Positions 15,441 to 64,000 of a stretch of 64,000 bases of DNA are shown piece by piece. The position numbers and the translations under genes were made by a program. The notes beneath the pieces are model-generated. The model was not told the origin of the DNA. It did no database searches and saw only the letters and a list, made by a program, of their open reading frames with translations. This stretch comes from Gadus chalcogrammus. Lineage: Eukaryota; Chordata; Actinopteri; Gadiformes; Gadidae. Within the stretch, counting starts at the first letter, position 1; each line of letters starts with the position of its first letter. Location: contig NC_079422.1 of assembly GCF_026213295.1 (NCBI RefSeq), forward strand, positions 25,917,299-25,981,298, read 5' to 3'.

Positions 15441-16424
15441 CTTTGCTCTGCCAACACATTGGCCTTTTGTCCTTCCCCGGCCGTTCCGGGCACGGGGCTG
15501 GTCGGTCGAGGGGCCCGGGGCCATGGCCGGGCCAGGCATGCTCAGGGTGGGTGGGCCGCACTGGGAGACCGAGGGGGCGGCACCAGCGCCGGATAGGAGA
15601 GGCGGGACGCTCCTCGAACTGTGATGACAGAAGAGGGAACAAAGGAGCGACAGAACTGTCAGGGAGAGAGAGGGGAGGGAGGGGAGGGAGGGGAGGGAGG
15701 GAGGAGAGGGAGGAGAGGGAGGCTTTGTGAATGGACAGACGGCCGCAGACTGCCGTTGAACTTTCAAACTCGCTGACTCGCCGGTTCGCCTGCAGAGCGG
15801 CGGACAGCGAGCTCCGCGAATAGAGAAGTGATTCTGGGCAGCGTCCCGAGGAGAGATGGAGGGAACGGGCAACTCGCCTCAGACCGGCCTCCACCGACGC
15901 CTGTCTGCACCCTGAACAGACGGACGGAAGGACGGCGCTCTGCTCCTATCCGCTGGAGGTCTGCTCCTCCTCTCTTGACCCGGGGGTCTTTGTGGTGCTC
16001 GATGGTTTCTGGAGACCCGCCTCCGGTAGAATCAGCGCTCAAGCCTCCCCAACAAAGCCTCCAGCCTGTCACCTTGTTAGAGACGGACTGGAGGAACTGG
16101 TTTGTCTTACTGGTAAACGGTCACTCTCAGAGTCGCTGGGAGGAAGAGGAATCTGCCGTTCTGGGCGGCTTTCTACTGCATTCGGCCCGGCGGCAACGCG
16201 GGGGCAGGGGGGGGGGGGGGGGGGGGGGGCGTGCAAAGACCTGTCCGACTGTCTGTGAAGGCTGAGCGGCTTGCGGAAGGAGGAGAAGGAAGTGAACCAG
16301 GAGGGACAGGCAGCAGGTGGGCGGTGCCTCTGACGAGGAAACAGAGACATAAGAGGCGGGGCCGCGACGAGGCTTCATTACTGCTACTGCAGCGTGTGTG
16401 AGAGGGTGTGAAGCAAGGATAACA
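15441..16424 (+). promoter_or_regulatory. 5' flank and probable 5' UTR of adam8
   Basis: GC-rich stretch directly upstream of the adam8 ATG with no competing gene and no clear TATA box. It includes a purine-rich GGGAGGGAGG tract (15660-15722), a long G-run (16207-16229, a possible G-quadruplex on the sense strand), and GC-box-like GGCGGGGCC (16355). The transcription start cannot be placed from sequence. Confidence 0.4.
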
Positions 16425-42431
<26,007 letters not shown>

Positions 42432-43610
42432 CGGCGCTAGATAGCACGATGCTACCTCACAGCGGTACGAAAACCATTGCTCTCCACATGGACCTACTTG
42501 CAGGCCCGCGCGTCTCCCAGGTGGTCAGGGACCCCCCTTTTACCACCTGCTGTGTTACTCATTTGCCATTACAAGCCATTTCAAAACCTTCCCTCTAGTG
42601 ACATCACTAATGGCAGTGTCCACCCAAAAGCATGATGGGCATGACAAGGTGCTAATTCTACTACACATTCAGGGGATCTCTGAATTATTTTAACCCTTCC
42701 CTTAAATATGACGGGTAGGGAACATTCTCAGACAACAGACCACAGAGAACTACAACTCGAGGTCTGAAAAGAAATCACAATGCAAAATCCTTGTCTACTC
42801 CTTCAGGTTATCTTCTTTATCTTATCTTCAGCAGGCCATGTCAAGACCGACAAGTCAAATGTACAATCTTCACAATTGCAATTATAATGCTTATAATGCA
42901 TTCATTCCAGAGTCCATTGAGAAACAATTTCAAAGATCGAGAGAAATGTGTTCAAATGAGTGAAGCAAAACTCATAAAAAGGTCCCTTTTTACTACATTT
43001 TTGGTAGTATCATTTTAAACCAATGAATTATATGATTTTCTTAATGACTTATAGTAGCACGCTATTGTTTATTGTAATTTAAAATGTTCTTGCTATGTTG
43101 GCCGAGGACCAATCACTTTAATGGAGAAGAAAATATCTAAGGATCTGCAATCAAACTGCTTGTTGGCGCCTCCTAGGGGCGAAGGGACAAATGACAACTA
43201 CAGATGTGACGGATGGCTACATTTGTATAACACCTGTTATAAACAATATTCTGAAGCGGAACAAGCATATATAAAAAGTATTGAATATGTTTAAATATTC
43301 GAATGGGCTTTTCACATTAATATCTGTTAATGCAGAACTCTATGTTAGTCTGATCCCCCAACCAGCATTCTCATTGGACTGTACCAAATAGAAGGATTGT
43401 AACGGCTAATCAACATTACAAATAGGGGCCCTTCAAAAAAAAGCCCTACATTTCAGGGATGGTGTTATGAACACTCATCTCTGCCTCCTACTCAGGCACT
43501 TAACCACCAGACCGATGGGCCAACGCTACCAGTTTGGCCAGAAACAAACCACTCGGTGGGGATCGGGGTCAACTGGTTTAGCAGCTTTGTTACTGCGGAA
43601 TAAAATTAAG
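42432..43610 (+). other. Probable adam8 3' UTR and flank
   Basis: No coding exon seen. AATAAA at 43599-43604 is a candidate polyadenylation signal, about 1.2 kb after the stop; it is unsupported beyond position and motif. Confidence 0.35.
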
Positions 43611-44084
43611 CCAGTTGGAAGACTGCCATATTTTATATGTATTTACTGCCATAAGACTGAATATGTTGCAAATGAACTGTATTGTACTGAGTACTTTTGT
43701 CATGATTTTATGTGTCGCGTATATATTTGAGCATACAAAATTAATATTATTTTCATATGATATAGTGTGAACAGGGACATATGTGAACAGCATGTAAGAA
43801 CAAGAGATGGACCTTTCTATGCCTTATCAGATACCTTCAGCTCAATGATGAGGAATTGTCTACCAAGTGCTGCATCAGTGATCGTCCTGTTCAACAGAAT
43901 TCCCTGTTCAGTTTTCTTTTGTTTCACTTACATTAAAGGCCTGCAGTGCGATCGATGCGTGATCAACTCACTGTTTCTTACATTTCACATGAAAGGGTTA
44001 AACATGTGTGCTGCATTCTGCACTCCTGCCGGGACGCTGGTGATGCTCTGCGCCAGCAGAGACTTTAGGGAAAACCATTTCACA

Positions 44085-44345
44085 CTGAGGGCCCAGTTCA
44101 CAACGAGAAACCAGTTCACACTGAGGAACCAGTTCACACAGATGAACCACTACACAACGAGAAACCAGTTCACACTGAGGAACCAGTTCACACAGATGAA
44201 CCAGTTCACAACGAGAGACCAGTTCACACTGAGAAACCAGTTCACACAGATGAACCAGTTCACAACGAGAGACCAGTTCACAACGAGAAACCAGTTCACA
44301 ACGAGAAACCAGTTCACACTGAGAAACCAGTTCACATTGAGAAAC
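44085..44345 (+). repeat. 18-bp minisatellite between the two genes
   Basis: About 14 copies of AACCAGTTCACAACGAGA, with variants ending ACTGAGG or ACAGATG. A 249-codon frame over it is a repeat artefact. Confidence 0.93.
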
Positions 44346-44447
44346 TCGTCAAGAAAGTCTTATAGAGCAGATGGCATGAACATATGTATATATATCAAAA
44401 TATATCTATGTATCTATTTACAGATATATTCTACATCAATACTATTG

Positions 44448-44490
<43 letters not shown>

Positions 44491-45005
44491 TAGATATAGT
44501 AATATATATATATTAAGTAACACAATAAATGTATATAGATAGACAAGTTTATATAGATAATGTATATATCTATAGATATAAGAAATAATGGGTAAAAAAT
44601 AACAACGAAGGGCAAAAAAAACTGCTGTATTTGAATTTTTGTTTTTCAAGTAATACATCTAGATCGAGATCATGGTCACTCTAAAATCATTCCCTTCTTC
44701 AGATGATTTACATTCAGAGACACTTAAAGGCCCTCACATCAGGGCCGCCCAGCCAACACGGCCGCCATCTTGAGAAAATAAAAAACAAAACACAGAAAAC
44801 CCAATGTTTTCAGTTCCCACGCACCTCAAAGCGCTTAAGATCTTAGCTTGTCTAAGAAAGGTTACCAAACACAACAATAAACGGCTATATCTTAAGAAAA
44901 CGTGTAAAGTTTAAAGTATGGCTGCAAGGTAGTGGACTGAAAGTACTTTTATTTAACCCCTCCGCCGTTGTCTTGAATGACGTCAACCCCTTTCATGATT
45001 CACAC

Positions 45006-45049
<44 letters not shown>

Positions 45050-45489
45050 TGGCATTTACACGTGTGGCCAAGGTGACATGGCACATGAGCGCCCTGCCTC
45101 TTGAAAAAGGTTCAATTCCCAAAAGAATAGCAAATGTTAAAGCTTTTTTTTCTTATTATTTTCCCTTCTTTCCTGAGCAACAGAAAGACAACAGAATACA
45201 GTCAGGTGTGTCAAAGCACCAGGTGAGGGGTTGGTCGTGGGTTCGCATCCCCGCCGGGACAAATCTTAAAGGGTCCAGAGTAGGAGGGGTTGAGGGGGTT
45301 TGGAGCAATTATCACCTATATCAGCTCCACCGCTTGCTAGGTTAACAACTGTTTACGCGTGGGAGTTTCCTGCCACCGAAGGGTTGAGGAGACTGTGATA
45401 AGAAACCTAATGGTGGTAATAAATACATTACACACAGAACCCAGAACAGTCTGTCCATGCTAAAAACAAAGGTAGGACTTAATGTGGAA
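44346..45489. other. Convergent intergenic, AT-rich
   Basis: Contains (AT)n at 44450-44485 and a short CA tract at 45002-45046. No gene seen. Confidence 0.6.
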
Positions 45490-47542
45490 TCTTTTTTTTT
45501 TATTTGGGCGTTTTGATTTATAAAATATAATTCATTGAAAATAACCGTTGTGTTAAAATAAATACATATGTGTATATATTTTTATATACACACATGATTT
45601 GTCACTGATCAAATTGTATTTTTTACAGTGTACTATGGATATGACCTCTAGGTGGCAGCAAACTCACATGTAGTGCACGGTGTAGCTGCTCTTTAAAACG
45701 CCGTCTGGCAGAATGTACATCTTTACAGGACTGCGGAGGTGTTCCCATCGGCAGTTGGTAGCACGGTACCTTTAAAAAATAAAAAATAAATCCACAAATT
45801 GTGGATGACTCACACCAGGGTACAGGTATGGCCATCAATAATAATAAACTAAAAGGAAATCGTTTCTGTTGTCCTTTGCGCATACAGTAGTCATCACAAT
45901 TTTTAAAAACCAAAAAAGGAAAATACGTTTGCACATAATCAAGAACGGATGGAGTTACTCTCACAGCTCTCAGTAAAGATGAACCAAAAAACGGCTACGG
46001 AAGCAAACCTCTTTAGTGTCCGACACAAAGCAACGATATCAAATCAAACTAGGACCCGCGTCTGGGCAACACAGCCTACGCAGAATTGCTTCACTCTAAA
46101 CAAATAAACAAGAACTTCAGTCCAGTTTCCGCGGACAACATAGCAAGCGGTTTCTTCAGGTCCAAGGGAGAGCGCTCCCGTCCCGCGGTCCGGACCCTTA
46201 TCTGACCCAAACACGTCGCGGTCCGTCTGTGGTCGCCGCTCCCTCTGACTGGAGCGCTCCCGATACAGAGACGGGAGGGGGGACGGGGGTCTGGCCTCGC
46301 TCCCGGTCCCCTGGGGGAGAGAGCAGGACGTTGGGTTTCTTTAACACACAGAACCAGCCAAGCTGCCTGCCTCTAGGTCGTCCGTGTTGGAGGAAGAACG
46401 CTTGAAACCCGGTCCCGAACTTCTCCCCTTCTCAACGTTTCAGGACTCAGTTGATGAGCGGTTTTGCGATCGAGAAGAGGCCGATGTTACTCTTAAAGTG
46501 ACAATGGTTGCCAAACTAAGGAGAACCGTTATATACACAATACACCTTCAGGTGACGGAGTAAATACTGAGCAGGAAGTGGTGTTCCGGGATTCCCTTTG
46601 TTTAAGTTGGTTTGAGACCATTTCTTTGAATAAAACTATTAGAATACATCTTCATGAAACATCCACTGGAGGTATAAAATCATTATTTTTATATAATACT
46701 ACAATGTATATTCCCTTATAAACGTCATGCCCACCCAGCCCGGTGCCAAGCCTCTCGGATCCCCTCAAGCAACACACACATACAGTATATAGATTTATAT
46801 AGAAGCAAACGCTGAAGTTTTGAACCTTTGAAAGTCTTCTTGGACAATATTTTTTTAAACATGGCTTTTTTTTTTGCGCATTCTTTTTGGGTGAAGTCGA
46901 CGTTAACCTTCCCAGCACAAAAGAATACTTCAAATTGACGATTGAACCCCTCAATTAAAGAGTGTGGAGTCCTACCGTCACACTCTTCGACCCAGCACCC
47001 CGAGAGTTTGACCTCTAGGATTGACCTAAAGGTCATGACCTGGGTGGAGCAACATTAGGACCGGGAAATGTCTTCATTCGTAGTTTTGTAGCTAGAACAC
47101 AGAATATCTCTAGTATATCTCTTTTAATAAATAAATTAGCAATCTATCTTTTGATACCCCACACGTTAATTTCTTCCAGCAATTAAAAACATCCTTCATT
47201 ATCTTTGACACCCCCTCAAATACTACTGGGATCAGACCCAGTCGTCCCAGTAACGGGCAGTCAGTCTTTACAGGACGAGAGAGAGGGAGAGAGGGGGAGA
47301 GAGAGAGGGAGACAAGAGAGAGAGACATGAGAGGGAGAGAGAGAGAGAGAGAGAGACAGAGAGAGAGAGAGACAGAGACAGAGAGAGAGAGACAGAGAGA
47401 GAGGAGAGGGAGGGACAGAGATGCAGAGGGGGGGAGGAGAGCAGGTGAGAGAGTTCCCACTGTGAGTTGGGGGGTGGCGGGGGGATACATGAGCGGTGGT
47501 CCTGGGGGTACGGGGGTCGGACCACGCGCCGCCCCCCCCCCT
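45490..47542 (-). other. Probable ppp3cc 3' UTR and flank
   Basis: Mostly unique, fairly AT-rich sequence following the minus-strand stop. Contains a purine tract (47275-47420 on plus) close to the stop and a minus-strand AATAAA at 45504-45499; another minus-strand AATAAA is at 44953-44948. Which one is used is unknown. Confidence 0.35.
47275..47425 (+). repeat. GA-rich purine tract
   Basis: GAGAGG/GACAGA mix about 120-270 bp past the ppp3cc stop on the transcript. Confidence 0.93.

Positions 47543-64000
<16,458 letters not shown>

Noticed and set aside
43767..44516. 249-codon frame with NQFTLRNQFT repeats
   Set aside because: Driven by the 18-bp minisatellite and an AT tract in the intergenic region.

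Overview
This window looks like nuclear DNA of a teleost fish. It holds two vertebrate multi-exon genes with canonical GT/AG introns, an L2-type LINE with short interspersed repeats, hAT-, Harbinger- and TTAA-flanked transposon remnants, and very many long CA/GT, GA/CT and minisatellite tracts. Such a dense load of dinucleotide repeats is known from cods (Gadiformes), so a cod relative is a reasonable guess, but it is inference only. The many TH/CV/RE/SL-repeat open frames are microsatellite translations, not genes.

Layout. 1-16.4 kb: no gene that can be supported; it holds microsatellites, a tRNA-SINE, a LINE 3' end, a duplicated ~340-bp block and the 5' flank of the first gene. 16.4-42.4 kb, plus strand: a complete 22-exon ADAM8-type transmembrane metalloprotease-disintegrin gene, about 823 residues when spliced, with an intact zinc-binding active site. 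42.4-47.5 kb: the convergent intergenic region where both 3' UTRs must lie. 47.5-62.1 kb, minus strand: the last ten coding exons of a calcineurin A catalytic subunit gene, closest by eye to the gamma isoform (ppp3cc); its 5' exons lie beyond the right edge. 62.2-64 kb: intron of that gene.

The introns are where the unusual structure is. Intron 5 of adam8 carries an L2-like LINE split by a 2.3-kb hAT remnant (exact 8-bp target duplication) and by a 1.36-kb element with ~430-bp inverted arms that encloses captured sequence. Intron 10 carries a 26-bp minisatellite broken by a TTAA-flanked element, itself broken by a hAT element.

The most striking pattern is that several tandem arrays begin exactly at 5' splice sites and repeat the exon end together with its donor. 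Exon 2 of adam8 gave a 69-bp array (11 intact donors in register), exon 14 a 51-bp array (12 intact donors, open frame throughout), and one ppp3cc exon a 41-53-bp array (8 extra donors). Two of the periods are multiples of three, so alternative donor choice could add 23- or 17-residue blocks in frame. Whether any is used cannot be told from sequence.

The two genes are not known to act in one pathway. ADAM8 is a cell-surface sheddase; calcineurin A is the Ca2+/calmodulin-dependent phosphatase catalytic chain. They are simply tail-to-tail neighbours here.
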